This document shows, piece after piece, positions 34,557-42,703 of a DNA stretch of 64,000 nt. Origin of the DNA: Galbitalea sp. SE-J8 (lineage in GTDB: Bacteria > Actinomycetota > Actinomycetes > Actinomycetales > Microbacteriaceae); the NCBI RefSeq assembly GCF_030345695.1, contig NZ_JAUASV010000007.1, positions 62,001 through 126,000 on the forward strand, in the 5' to 3' direction. Each line of letters opens with the position of its first letter. Position 1 is the first letter of the stretch. The notes below the pieces were generated by a model. That model searched no databases and was not told the origin of the DNA. It was given only the letters and a program-made list of their open reading frames with translations. Made by a program: the position numbers and the translations under genes.

Positions 34557-35678
34557 TCAGGCGTCGAAGAACGCGGCGGCGGCGCGCGCCCGGTAGACGA
34601 CGTCGTCGAGATCGTCGCCGGTCGCGGTCACGTGGCCGACCTTGCGGCCGGGGCGCGGGGTCTTGCCGTAGCCGTGCACCTTCACGGTGGGCTGGTCGGC
34701 GAGGGCGCGCGGATAGCGGCCGACGTACTCCCCCGCGGACGGTCCGCCGAGCACGTTGACCATGACGCTCCACGGCTCGCGCACGCCGGTGGCGCCGAGC
34801 GGCAGGTCGAGCACGGCGCGCAGGTGCTGCTCGAACTGGCTCGTCGTCGAGCCCTCGATGGTCCAGTGGCCGGTGTTGTGCGGACGCATCGCGAGCTCGT
34901 TGACGAGCAGCCGGTCGTCGGTCGTCTCGAACAGCTCGACCGCGAGCACCCCGGTCACGTCGAGCTCGGCCGCGACGGTCGTCGCGATGTCGGCCGCGGC
35001 ATCCGCGAGGCGGCCGGCGGAGCGCGGCGCCGGGGCGATGACCTCGGCGCACACGCCGTTGCGCTGGGTCGTCTCGACGAGCGGCCAGAGCGCGATGTCG
35101 CCCGACGGCCGCCGGGCGACGAGCTGGCTCAGCTCCCGGCGGAACTCGACGAGCTCCTCGACGAGCAGCGGCCGCCCGGCGTCGCCGAGCCAGTCCGCCG
35201 CGTCGTCCGGGCTCGTCACGACGCGCACGCCCTTGCCGTCGTACCCGCCGGTCGGGGTCTTCAGCACGGCGCGGCCGCCGTGGTCGGCGAGGAACGCCGC
35301 GAGGCCGTCGGGTCCGGTCACCTCGGCCCAGTCCGGTACGGGCTGGGCGAGCGCGCTGAGCCGCTGCCGCATCCAGATCTTGTCCTGGGCGAAGAGCAGG
35401 GCGTGCGGGCCGGGGCGCACGGCGACGCCCGCCGCGACGAGCGCCCTCAGGTGCTCCTGGGGCACGTGCTCGTGGTCGAACGTGAGCACGTCGACCCCCT
35501 GCCCAAAACGAAGGAGGTCGTCGAGGTTTCGCGGCGATCCGAGCTGCGAGACGGCGATCGCGGCCGATTCTCCTTCGTTTTCGGCCAGCACGCGGATGCC
35601 GATTCCGAGCTCGATCGCGGGCGGCACCATCATGCGGGCGAGCTGCCCCCCGCCGACGACCCCGACCGTGTAGCCCAT
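34557..35678 (-). CDS. purK: N5-carboxyaminoimidazole ribonucleotide synthase
   Basis: 373-residue ATP-grasp enzyme making N5-CAIR from AIR, bicarbonate and [16 protein letters not shown] at the N-terminus, [13 protein letters not shown] in the ATP-grasp loop, and [16 protein letters not shown] in the metal site. An IR83 element lies inside the N-domain, in frame: its arms encode ENEGE at residues 33-37 ([10 protein letters not shown]) and LLRFG at 55-59 ([11 protein letters not shown]). Compared with the PurK pattern I know (LAE.EG.SAA ... [11 protein letters not shown]), there seems to be no length change. ATG 35678 chosen at MGYTVG. Confidence 0.95.
   Translation of the reverse strand: MGYTVGVVGGGQLARMMVPPAIELGIGIRVLAENEGESAAIAVSQLGSPRNLDDLLRFGQGVDVLTFDHEHVPQEHLRALVAAGVAVRPGPHALLFAQDKIWMRQRLSALAQPVPDWAEVTGPDGLAAFLADHGGRAVLKTPTGGYDGKGVRVVTSPDDAADWLGDAGRPLLVEELVEFRRELSQLVARRPSGDIALWPLVETTQRNGVCAEVIAPAPRSAGRLADAAADIATTVAAELDVTGVLAVELFETTDDRLLVNELAMRPHNTGHWTIEGSTTSQFEQHLRAVLDLPLGATGVREPWSVMVNVLGGPSAGEYVGRYPRALADQPTVKVHGYGKTPRPGRKVGHVTATGDDLDDVVYRARAAAAFFDA
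35502..35584. repeat. IR83 element 15, inside purK and in frame
   Basis: 83 bp; left arm CCCAAAACGAAGGAG (35502-35516), right arm canonical (35570-35584). Entirely within codons 32-59 of purK, with the reading frame kept. Confidence 0.95.
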
Positions 35679-35802
35679 GAGTCCCTCACCCTTCGCGCAG
35701 GAGGCGTGCGGAACGCCCTGCATATACTGTGCCGACCGCTAGAGACCCTACCGAGCGACGCCCGCTGGAGGAGACGACTGCCCGCATGAGACGACCGCTC
35801 GC

Positions 35803-36360
35803 ATGAGACGACTGCTCAGTCAGTTCGCCCGCTTCGGCGTCGTGGGCGCGGGCGGCGTCGTCATCGACTTCGTCGTGTTCAACGTTCTGCGCGCGACGGT
35901 GCTCGACCCGTCCGACGTCGCCCACGGGCCGCTCGTCGCGAAGGTCATCTCGACGACCGTCGCCATCGTCTTCAACTGGCTCGGCAACCGCTACTGGACG
36001 TTCCGGCACGACAAGCGCGACCACTGGCTGCGCGAGGCGGTCGAGTTCGCGATCGTGAGCCTCGGCGGCATGGGCATCGCCCTCGGCTGCCTCGGCGTCT
36101 CGCACTACCTGCTCGGGTTCACCGACGTCGTCTCCGACAACATCGCGACGAACGTCGTCGGCCTCGCGCTCGGCACGGCGTTCCGATTCACGTTCTACCG
36201 GCTGTGGGTGTTCCGCGGCGAGCGCGCCCCCGCCGTCGAGCTTCTCGGCATCGACCTGCCGGCCGACGACATCGGCACGACGGCTACCGCGACCCCCAGT
36301 GCACGGTCTCATCGGGCGCCCGGGCCTGCGAGCGCTGACGGCGCGCCGCAACGGGGTTGA
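35803..36360 (+). CDS. GtrA family membrane protein
   Basis: 185 residues with four membrane helices between about 8 and 135. Family marks are FGVVGAGGVVIDFVVFN at the start, NWLGNRYWTFRHDKRD after helix 2 and FRFTFYRLWVFRG at the end of helix 4. GtrA proteins help move lipid-linked sugars across the membrane or support arabinogalactan synthesis. The C-terminal ~25 residues (TTATATPSARSHRAP on) are low complexity and lie antisense to the 3-prime end of the PH-domain gene, a 77-bp tail-to-tail overlap. The upstream ATG at 35786 opens only a six-codon frame. Confidence 0.88.
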   Translation: MRRLLSQFARFGVVGAGGVVIDFVVFNVLRATVLDPSDVAHGPLVAKVISTTVAIVFNWLGNRYWTFRHDKRDHWLREAVEFAIVSLGGMGIALGCLGVSHYLLGFTDVVSDNIATNVVGLALGTAFRFTFYRLWVFRGERAPAVELLGIDLPADDIGTTATATPSARSHRAPGPASADGAPQRG

Positions 36361-36847
36361 CGCTCTCCTCCATCAGGTCGTTGAGCGCCTCCTGCACGAG
36401 GCGCGCGTTCGGCACGTCGCGCAGCACGACCGGACGGTCGAGGCCCGCGTTGATCTCGACCGTGCCGCTGCCCGCGATCGCCTGACCGGCCGACTGGCGC
36501 ACGGTCACGTCGTAGCCGCGGCTGTGCAGCAGCTCCTGACGCACGCGCACGACGCCGCCGGTGCGCACCACGACGCGCCGCGAGGTGATCGTGTAGCGCG
36601 TGCCGAGCCAGACCAGGAACGGCGCGAGCGCGAGCAGCACGACGACGAGCGCTGCGCCCCCGATCAGCGCGAGCTGCTGCCAGCCCTCCTCGACGATGCC
36701 GGAGAGGTAGCCGACCGCCCCCGAGACCGCCACGAGCACGACGGCGGGCAGCACGAGCCGGCGGGCGTGGGGACGCAACTGGGCGACGACCGTCTCGGGG
36801 GCCCGCTCGGGCATCCGCTCCTCGGCCGTCGACATGCCCCTATTCAT
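36284..36847 (-). CDS. PH domain-containing membrane protein (bPH2/DUF304)
   Basis: 187 residues with two membrane helices (about 31-50 and 60-82) and a bacterial PH-like domain after them: WLGTRYTITSRRVVVRTGG and YDVTVRQSAGQAIAGSGTVEI are the family pattern. Function unknown; such proteins may stabilise membrane complexes. Start uncertain: ATG 36847 overlaps the birA stop by 8 bp (translational coupling), ATG 36835 lies just after it. Its 3-prime end overlaps gtrA on the other strand. Confidence 0.82.
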   Translation of the reverse strand: MNRGMSTAEERMPERAPETVVAQLRPHARRLVLPAVVLVAVSGAVGYLSGIVEEGWQQLALIGGAALVVVLLALAPFLVWLGTRYTITSRRVVVRTGGVVRVRQELLHSRGYDVTVRQSAGQAIAGSGTVEINAGLDRPVVLRDVPNARLVQEALNDLMEESVNPVAARRQRSQARAPDETVHWGSR

Positions 36848-37616
36848 ACCGCAGGTGGGTCACGTCCCCGGCAGCGACGGCGCGCTCCGGCGCGCCGTCC
36901 GGGGCGACCAGGAGGCGCCCGTCGGCGTCGATGCCCGTGGCCGTGCCGTGCAGCGCCGAGCCGTCGGGCAGCTCCACCCGCACCGCACGCCCCACGGTCG
37001 CGCACTCCTCGAGCAGGAGCGCACGGATGCCGGCGGCTCCGGCATCGCCGCGGGCGGCGTCGAGCCGCGCCGCGAGCGCCCGGAGCGCCCGCAGGTAGCC
37101 GGAGAGCACGGCGTCGGCCAGGGCGTCGCCCGCGAGCGTCGCCCCCTCGAGGAGGAGCGAGGTCGAGACGGGAGTCGGCAGCTCCTCGGCACCGAGGGCG
37201 AGGTTGATCCCCGCGCCGACGACGACGCGGCCGTCCGGCAGCAGCTCGGCGAGCACCCCGCTCACCTTTCGCCCGCTCACCTGCGGGTCGTTCGGCCACT
37301 TCAGGGCGACCACGGCGTCCGCCGGCAGCACGGCGCGCACCGCCTCGACGACCGCGAGGCCCGCGACGAGGGGGATCCAGCCCGACGCCGGCGTGGCCGG
37401 TGCGAGCAGCACGGAGATCGCGAGCGAGCGACCGGCCGGCGCCGACCAGTCCCGCCCCCGGCGTCCGCGGCCGGCCCGCTGGTCGCCGGTGACGACGGCC
37501 GTGAACGGGACGGCATCCGGCTCGGCGGCGAGCGCCCGCAGGTCGTCGTTGGTCGACCCGGTATGCGGCAGCACCACGAGCCGGGGCGTCGTCGCGGCGC
37601 TCAGCGGCAGGTGCAT
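36840..37616 (-). CDS. birA: Biotin-[acetyl-CoA-carboxylase] ligase
   Basis: 258 residues. Attaches biotin to the carboxyl-carrier lysine of acyl-CoA carboxylase, probably K551 of the protein at 42704. Catalytic motifs are TGSTNDDL, QRAGRGRRGRDWSAPAGRSLAIS (given by GRGRRGRDW), LKWPNDPQVSGRKVSGVL and GAGINL. There is no N-terminal HTH, so it is a pure ligase without repressor function. Leaderless: TAGCGT lies 7 bases before the ATG at 37616. Divergent from accD, so supply of the ligase and its client may be coordinated. Confidence 0.94.
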   Translation of the reverse strand: MHLPLSAATTPRLVVLPHTGSTNDDLRALAAEPDAVPFTAVVTGDQRAGRGRRGRDWSAPAGRSLAISVLLAPATPASGWIPLVAGLAVVEAVRAVLPADAVVALKWPNDPQVSGRKVSGVLAELLPDGRVVVGAGINLALGAEELPTPVSTSLLLEGATLAGDALADAVLSGYLRALRALAARLDAARGDAGAAGIRALLLEECATVGRAVRVELPDGSALHGTATGIDADGRLLVAPDGAPERAVAAGDVTHLRYE

Positions 37617-37623
37617 GCGTGCA

Positions 37624-37629
37624 ACGCTA
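37624..37629 (-). promoter_or_regulatory. -10 box for leaderless birA
   Basis: TAGCGT on the minus strand, 7 bases before the ATG at 37616. Confidence 0.6.
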
Positions 37630-37680
37630 GCGGCGGTTTTCTGTCGGATCCGGCGACCGGGCGACCCGGATGCCCCCGGG

Positions 37681-37686
37681 TAGGGT
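37681..37686 (+). promoter_or_regulatory. -10 box for leaderless accD
   Basis: TAGGGT, 6 bases before the GTG at 37693. Confidence 0.6.
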
Positions 37687-37692
37687 GACACC

Positions 37693-39288
37693 GTGACTGA
37701 CGCTGTGACGCCCGACATGCTCACCACCGCGGGCAAGCTCGCCGACCTCAAGAACCGCTATCACGAGGCCGTCACGGCGAGCGGCGAGGCCGCCATCGAG
37801 AAGCAGCACGCCAAGGGCAAGAAGACCGCCCGGGAGCGCATCGAGCAGCTGCTCGACCACGGCTCGTTCGTCGAGCTCGACGAGTTCGTGCGGCACCGCA
37901 CCCACGCGTTCGGCATGGAGAAGAAGCGCCCGTACGGGGATGCCGTGGTCACCGGGCTCGGCACGATCCACGGGCGCCAGGTCGCGGTCTACAGCCAGGA
38001 CTTCACGATCTTCGGCGGCAGCCTCGGCGAGGTCGCGGGCGAGAAGATCATCAAGGTCATGGACCACGCCATCAAGACCGGGGTGCCGATCATCGGCATC
38101 CTCGACTCGGGCGGCGCGCGCATCCAGGAGGGCGTCGTCGCGCTCGGCAAGTACGGCGAGATCTTCAAGCGCAACACGCAGGCCTCGGGCGTCATCCCGC
38201 AGCTCTCGATCATCATGGGGCCGGCCGCGGGCGGCGCCGTCTACTCCCCCGCGCTCACCGACTTCGTGATCATGGTGGACAAGAGCTCGCAGATGTTCGT
38301 CACCGGTCCCGACGTCATCAAGACCGTCACGGGCGAGGACGTCGGCATGGAGGAGCTCGGCGGCGCACTCACCCACAACTCCGTCTCGGGCGTCTCGCAC
38401 TACCTCGCGGCCGACGAGGACGACGCGCTCGACTACGCGCGCACCCTGCTGTCGTTCCTGCCGGACAACAACCTCACCGACACCCCGGTCTACGAGACGG
38501 AGGTCGAGCTCGAGATCACGGATGCCGACCGCCGGCTCAACGCGATCATCCCGGACAGCCCGAACCAGCCCTACGACGTCACGACGATCATCGAGCACAT
38601 CGTCGACGAGGAGGACTTCGTCGAGGTGCAGCCGCTGTTCGCGCCGAACATCGTCATCGGCTTCGGGCGCGTCGAGGGCCGCTCGGTGGGCATCATCGCC
38701 AACCAGCCGAGCGCGATGGCGGGAACGCTCAACATCGACGCGGGCGAGAAGGCGGCGCGCTTCCTGCGGTTCTGCGACGCGTTCTCGATCCCGATCCTCA
38801 CGCTCGTCGACGTGCCGGGCTACCTGCCGGGCACCGACCAGGAGTGGACGGGCGTCATCCGCCGCGGGGCGAAGCTGCTCTACGCCTACGCGGAGGCGAC
38901 CGTGCCGCTCGTCACGGTCATCACGCGCAAGGCCTACGGCGGCGCCTACATCGTGATGGGGTCGAAGCAGCTCGGCGCCGACCTCAACTACGCGTGGCCG
39001 ACGGCCGAGATCGCCGTGATGGGCGGCCAGGGTGCCGTCAACATCCTGTACCGCAACGAGATCAAGGCGGCCGAGGCGGCCGGCGAGGACGTCGCCGCCG
39101 TACGGGCCCGGCTCGCGAGCGAGTACACCTACAACGTGACCTCGCCGTTCCTCGCGGCCGAGCGCGGCGAGCTCGACGGCGTCATCGAGCCCGCGGCGAC
39201 GCGCGTCGTCGTGACGAAGGCGCTGCGTGCGCTGCGCACCAAGCGGGCCTCGCAGCCGCCGAAGAAGCACGGGAACATCCCGCTGTGA
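37693..39288 (+). CDS. accD: Acyl-CoA carboxylase carboxyltransferase (beta) subunit
   Basis: 531 residues, the full carboxyltransferase pair of crotonase-like domains. Carboxylates acetyl- or propionyl-CoA for fatty-acid synthesis. N-domain oxyanion site [13 protein letters not shown] at about 176-188; C-domain [16 protein letters not shown] near 417-432. The motif [14 protein letters not shown] is near 136-149. Closest in pattern to AccD5/PccB of Actinobacteria; a specific substrate is not readable. Overlaps the epsilon-subunit gene by GTGA. Works with the alpha subunit at 42704. Confidence 0.95.
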   Translation: MTDAVTPDMLTTAGKLADLKNRYHEAVTASGEAAIEKQHAKGKKTARERIEQLLDHGSFVELDEFVRHRTHAFGMEKKRPYGDAVVTGLGTIHGRQVAVYSQDFTIFGGSLGEVAGEKIIKVMDHAIKTGVPIIGILDSGGARIQEGVVALGKYGEIFKRNTQASGVIPQLSIIMGPAAGGAVYSPALTDFVIMVDKSSQMFVTGPDVIKTVTGEDVGMEELGGALTHNSVSGVSHYLAADEDDALDYARTLLSFLPDNNLTDTPVYETEVELEITDADRRLNAIIPDSPNQPYDVTTIIEHIVDEEDFVEVQPLFAPNIVIGFGRVEGRSVGIIANQPSAMAGTLNIDAGEKAARFLRFCDAFSIPILTLVDVPGYLPGTDQEWTGVIRRGAKLLYAYAEATVPLVTVITRKAYGGAYIVMGSKQLGADLNYAWPTAEIAVMGGQGAVNILYRNEIKAAEAAGEDVAAVRARLASEYTYNVTSPFLAAERGELDGVIEPAATRVVVTKALRALRTKRASQPPKKHGNIPL

Positions 39289-39521
39289 GCGAGCACGCCG
39301 CCGACGGGGCAGTGCCGCTGTCGATCCGGGTCGAGCGCGGCCGCCCGTCCCCCGAGGAGCTCGCCGCGGTGACCGCCGTGCTCACGGCCGCGATCGACGA
39401 GCTCTCCCAGGACCGCGCCCGGGCGCACGAGCCGGTCGTGTCGTCGTGGTCCCGGTCGCAGCGCGCGGTGCGGCACGAGCTGACGCCCGGCGCCGGCCGA
39501 TGGCGCTCGTTCGAGGCCTGA
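39285..39521 (+). CDS. accE: Acyl-CoA carboxylase epsilon subunit
   Basis: 78 residues. The small actinobacterial subunit that stabilises the carboxylase complex. The diagnostic part is [21 protein letters not shown], followed by a variable linker and a C-terminal Trp/Arg-rich end ([17 protein letters not shown]). It overlaps the accD stop by 4 bp and lies on the same message, as in Streptomyces and mycobacteria. The GTG at 39285 is the only start consistent with this coupling. Confidence 0.9.
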   Translation: MSEHAADGAVPLSIRVERGRPSPEELAAVTAVLTAAIDELSQDRARAHEPVVSSWSRSQRAVRHELTPGAGRWRSFEA

Positions 39522-39922
39522 GCACCGCGATCCGCGGCCGCGGCGACCGAACCTGTCGTGTTCGCACGGCCACACGACGGAATGCGTCGCCGATCGGCGC
39601 GACTGTACCCCGATCCGTCGTTGTTGCGGATTCCCGGGCCGCACGAACACGGAGCGGCTCGGGCGTCCGGATCGGACATTTGTACCCCGAATCGGGTTCG
39701 CGTGTCCCCAGAAATGACGACTGTGCTCACGGGTCGCGACGGGGATGATTGATCGTGCTAGGTGTCTCTCACAGAGGTACACCGCCGATCACCGGTCTCT
39801 GGGTTAAGCGGACCGGTGCATTGGGGGCGAGTCAGGGCGTTGTTCGGGTCAGCGTCCTGACTCGGTACGTGACGAAGGGCCGGTGCGCATCGCGCACCGG
39901 CCCTTCGGTCGCTCCCGGGCGG
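39522..39922. other. Intergenic region after accE
   Basis: 401 bp without a credible gene and less GC-rich than its surroundings. Direct repeats of TGTACCCCGA lie at 39604-39613 and 39681-39690, 77 bp apart. The right end holds the terminator at 39873-39907. Confidence 0.5.
39873..39907 (-). terminator. Strong hairpin at the 3-prime end of the LuxR-type regulator gene
   Basis: Perfect 15-bp stem, CGAAGGGCCGGTGCG with its complement, and a 5-base loop, starting 16 bases past the regulator stop. No T-run follows on either strand, as is common in GC-rich Actinobacteria. It could also end transcription from accDE. Confidence 0.7.
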
Positions 39923-40633
39923 TCAGGAGACGTCGGAGGTCTCGCCGTCCGGGTCGAGGCCGGGCAGGATCCCGTCCTCGACGGCCCGGCGCAGCAGGTC
40001 GACCTTCGTCCGCGCCGGCCGGCCGACCTGCACGTACTTCTCCCGGATGCGGTCGAGGTACTCGCGCGCCGTCGAGTAGCCGATCCCGAGCTGCTGCGCG
40101 GCGAGCTTGAGCGGCAGGCCGGAGGCGTACAGGTGCAGGATCTCCCGCTCCCGACGACCCAGCTGCGCCTTCGCGAAGTCGCGATCGGCGTCGATCGCGG
40201 TCGCCCACTCCAGGTTGTTGAGCACCTCGCCGTGCGCGACGGAGGTCGCCGCGGCGATCACCGTCCGCGTCGCCGAGGACTTCGGGATGACGCCCGCAGC
40301 GCCCGCCGCGAGCGCCTCGCGCACGAGACCCACGCGGTCGGCGATCGAGTGCACGAGCACGGCCGAACCGGCCGCCTGCACGCGCTTGACGTTGTCGGTG
40401 ACGGTCGAGCCGTCGCCGAGGGAGAGGTCGAGCACGACGACGTCGCACTCCCGGCCCGCGAGCCCGTCGATGAGCTCGGCGACGGTCGCTGCGGCGAGCA
40501 TGAACTGGTAGCCCTCCGACTCGAAGGCGGCACGGAGGCCGAGCCGCACCGACTCGTGGTCGTCCACGACCGCGACGCGCACCGAGCCAGGAGCAGCACG
40601 CGGGGGCGTGACCTCGGTCTGCACGGCATCCAT
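39923..40633 (-). CDS. Orphan response regulator, NarL/LuxR type
   Basis: 236 residues. A short N-terminal extension leads to a receiver domain (about 19-140) with VAVVDDHESVRLGLR (acidic pair) and VVVLDLSLGDGSTV (phospho-acceptor Asp), then the lysine in GVIPKSS. The LuxR-type HTH (about 165-225) has LGRREREILHLYASGLPLKLAAQQLGI (key part REREILHLYASG) and STAREYLDRIREKY. No histidine kinase is encoded nearby, so it is an orphan here. ATG 40633 is preferred over 40678 because GGGAG lies upstream. Confidence 0.9.
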   Translation of the reverse strand: MDAVQTEVTPPRAAPGSVRVAVVDDHESVRLGLRAAFESEGYQFMLAAATVAELIDGLAGRECDVVVLDLSLGDGSTVTDNVKRVQAAGSAVLVHSIADRVGLVREALAAGAAGVIPKSSATRTVIAAATSVAHGEVLNNLEWATAIDADRDFAKAQLGRREREILHLYASGLPLKLAAQQLGIGYSTAREYLDRIREKYVQVGRPARTKVDLLRRAVEDGILPGLDPDGETSDVS

Positions 40634-40689
40634 CCTGATCTCCCGGGATCGCGATTCGGGTCTGCGATCCACTGCCATGTTAAACGGAA

Positions 40690-41940
40690 TCAGCCGGGGC
40701 TCGGCGCGAGCGTCGCGACCGCCTCGACGTGGTGGGTGTTCGGGAACAGGTCGAACGCCCGCAGCGCCCGCAGCTCGTAGCCGCGTTTGGCGAAGGTGCC
40801 GAGATCGCGGGCGAGGGCGACGGGGTCGCACGCGACGTAGACCACCTGGGCGGGCGCGAGCGACGCGATCGCGGCGACGACGTCCCGACCGGCGCCCGCG
40901 CGCGGCGGGTCGAGCACGATCGTCGCCCGGGCGAACCGGGCGCGCTCGCTCGCGGAGGCGTCGCGGGCGCGCTCCGCGATCCAGCGCTCGACGCGCGCGG
41001 TCTCCACGGATGCGCCGAGCCAGTCCGCCAGATTCGTGCCGGCGTGGTCGGTGGCGCGCGGGTCGCTCTCGACGCTCGTGATGCGCGTGCGCGGACCGAA
41101 CCGGTCGCCGACGGCGGCGGCGAGCAGGCCGACGCCGCCGTACAGGTCGAGGTTCGCGGCGTCCGGGTCGAATCGCTCGGCCTCGACCGCCTGCTGCACC
41201 GCGCCGGTCAGGGCCGCCGCCGCGCCGCGGTGCACCTGCCAGAACCCGGTGTCGGAGAGCTCGAACTCCCGCTCGCCGACGACCTCGACGATCGTCGACG
41301 GCTTCTGCTCGCCGATCACGAGCCGCACGCCGCCCGTCGAGGGGGCGATGACGTCGACGAGCTGCTCGCCGGCGAAGGACTCGCCGAGCGGAGCACCGGC
41401 CTCGAGCTCCGCGGTCGCGAGCGGCAGGGAGTCGACGGGGATCACGCGGTGCGAGCGCGCCGCGAACGGGCCGAGCCGACCCGACTCGTCGACGTGCAGG
41501 CGAACGCGGGTGCGCCATCCGCTGCCGTCCGTGGTCTCGCCCTCGACGGGCTCGACCGCGACGCCGCGCTCGATGCCCGCGAAGCGCTGCAGCGCGTCGA
41601 CGAGCACCTGCCGCTTGAGCTCGCGCTGGTGGGCGAGCTCGATGTGGCCGAACTCGGCGCCGCCGGCGCGATCGGCCGGATCGCGGTCGACGGATGCCGC
41701 CGCCCACACGTGCGGGCGGCGGTGCGGGCTCGCGTCGAGCACGCGCACGGTGTCCGCCCGCCAGAACGACTTCTTGCGGGTCTCGGCGAGGCGCGCGAGC
41801 ACCCGCTCGCCCGGGATCGCGTCGGTCACGAAGACCACCCGGCCGTCGAGACGGGCCACCCCGATGCCGCCGTGCGCGATGTTGGTAACGTCGAGCTCGA
41901 CCGTGTCACCGATGGACTCTGCCGATTGTCGAGGGGTCAC
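40690..41940 (-). CDS. Class I SAM-dependent RNA methyltransferase, TrmA/RumA-like with TRAM domain
   Basis: 416 residues. An N-terminal TRAM domain (DTVELDVTNIAHGGIGVARL, about 10-70) binds RNA, followed by a uracil-5-methyltransferase catalytic domain. The SAM site is LDLYGGVGLLAAAVGDRFG; the catalytic Cys is in VVYVACDPVALARDLG, and VLDPPRAG is present. The cysteines of the [4Fe-4S] cluster of classical RumA are missing (RAGGAEFGH where CGGCxxQH is usual), as in many actinobacterial homologues. Probably modifies 23S rRNA or tRNA U54; the target is unknown. GTG 41940 chosen; the 15-bp tandem repeat overlaps the start. Confidence 0.87.
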   Translation of the reverse strand: MTPRQSAESIGDTVELDVTNIAHGGIGVARLDGRVVFVTDAIPGERVLARLAETRKKSFWRADTVRVLDASPHRRPHVWAAASVDRDPADRAGGAEFGHIELAHQRELKRQVLVDALQRFAGIERGVAVEPVEGETTDGSGWRTRVRLHVDESGRLGPFAARSHRVIPVDSLPLATAELEAGAPLGESFAGEQLVDVIAPSTGGVRLVIGEQKPSTIVEVVGEREFELSDTGFWQVHRGAAAALTGAVQQAVEAERFDPDAANLDLYGGVGLLAAAVGDRFGPRTRITSVESDPRATDHAGTNLADWLGASVETARVERWIAERARDASASERARFARATIVLDPPRAGAGRDVVAAIASLAPAQVVYVACDPVALARDLGTFAKRGYELRALRAFDLFPNTHHVEAVATLAPSPG

Positions 41941-41965
41941 CTGTCGAGGGGTCACCTGTCGAGGA
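41927..41965. repeat. 15-bp tandem repeat between rRNA methyltransferase and maf genes
   Basis: TGTCGAGGGGTCACC at 41927-41941 and 41942-41956, then TGTCGAGGA at 41957. On the minus strand each unit offers a possible GTG start (VTPRQ repeated), so the start of the methyltransferase is ambiguous. Confidence 0.85.
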
Positions 41966-41976
41966 TAGGAGCATCC

Positions 41977-42603
41977 GTGCCGCTGTATCTCGCGTCGACG
42001 TCGCCCGCGCGCCTCGCGACGCTGCGCGCCGCCGGCATCGAGCCGATCGTCGTGCCGTCCGCGGTCGACGAGGAGGGCGCGGTCGCCGCGGCCGGTCCGA
42101 TGACCCCGGATGCCATGGTCGCGTTCCTGGCGCAGCTCAAGGCCGAGGCGGTGCTCGGCTCGCTCGTGGACGGCTCTCCGATCGACGGGTTCGTGCTCGG
42201 CGGCGACAGCGCGTTCGAGCTCGACGGGGTCGCCTACGGCAAGCCGCACAGCCCCGCGATCGCGACGCAGCGCTGGCTGCTCCAGCGCGGACGCACCGGC
42301 GTGCTGCACTCCGGGCACTGGCTCATCGACCACCGCGGCGGCGCCGTGCGGGCGGCCGTCGGCGCGGTCACGAGCGCCCGGGTCACGTTCGCCGACGACA
42401 TCACCGACGGAGAGATCGCCGCCTACGTCGCCACCGGCGAGCCGCTCGAGGTGGCCGGCGCGTTCACGATCGACGCGCGCGGCGCCGCGTTCATCACGCG
42501 TGTCGAGGGCGACCCGCACGCCGTCGTGGGGCTCTCCGTCGCGACGCTCCGCTCGCTCGTGAACGGATGCGGCGCGCGCTTCACCGACCTCTGGAACCGC
42601 TGA
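41977..42603 (+). CDS. maf: Maf-like nucleotide pyrophosphatase
   Basis: 208 residues. House-cleaning pyrophosphatase of the Maf/HAM1 superfamily that removes dTTP, UTP or modified pyrimidine nucleotides. N-terminal LYLASTSPARLATLRAAGI is the phosphate-binding signature, VLGGDSAFELDG carries the metal-binding Asp, and GKPHSPAIATQRWLLQRG follows. The C-terminus GDPHAVVGLSVATLRSLV is typical. Divergent from the methyltransferase gene. GTG start with a good AGGAG site 7 bases upstream. Confidence 0.93.
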   Translation: MPLYLASTSPARLATLRAAGIEPIVVPSAVDEEGAVAAAGPMTPDAMVAFLAQLKAEAVLGSLVDGSPIDGFVLGGDSAFELDGVAYGKPHSPAIATQRWLLQRGRTGVLHSGHWLIDHRGGAVRAAVGAVTSARVTFADDITDGEIAAYVATGEPLEVAGAFTIDARGAAFITRVEGDPHAVVGLSVATLRSLVNGCGARFTDLWNR

Positions 42604-42703
42604 CCGCATCCGTTCGGTTGTAGGGGTGCGCGCGCCGCCGGCCGCCGTTCTTGTCGTGCGGCGACATAGGCCCCGTCGGCCCGGCCAATAGGCTGGGAAG
42701 ACT

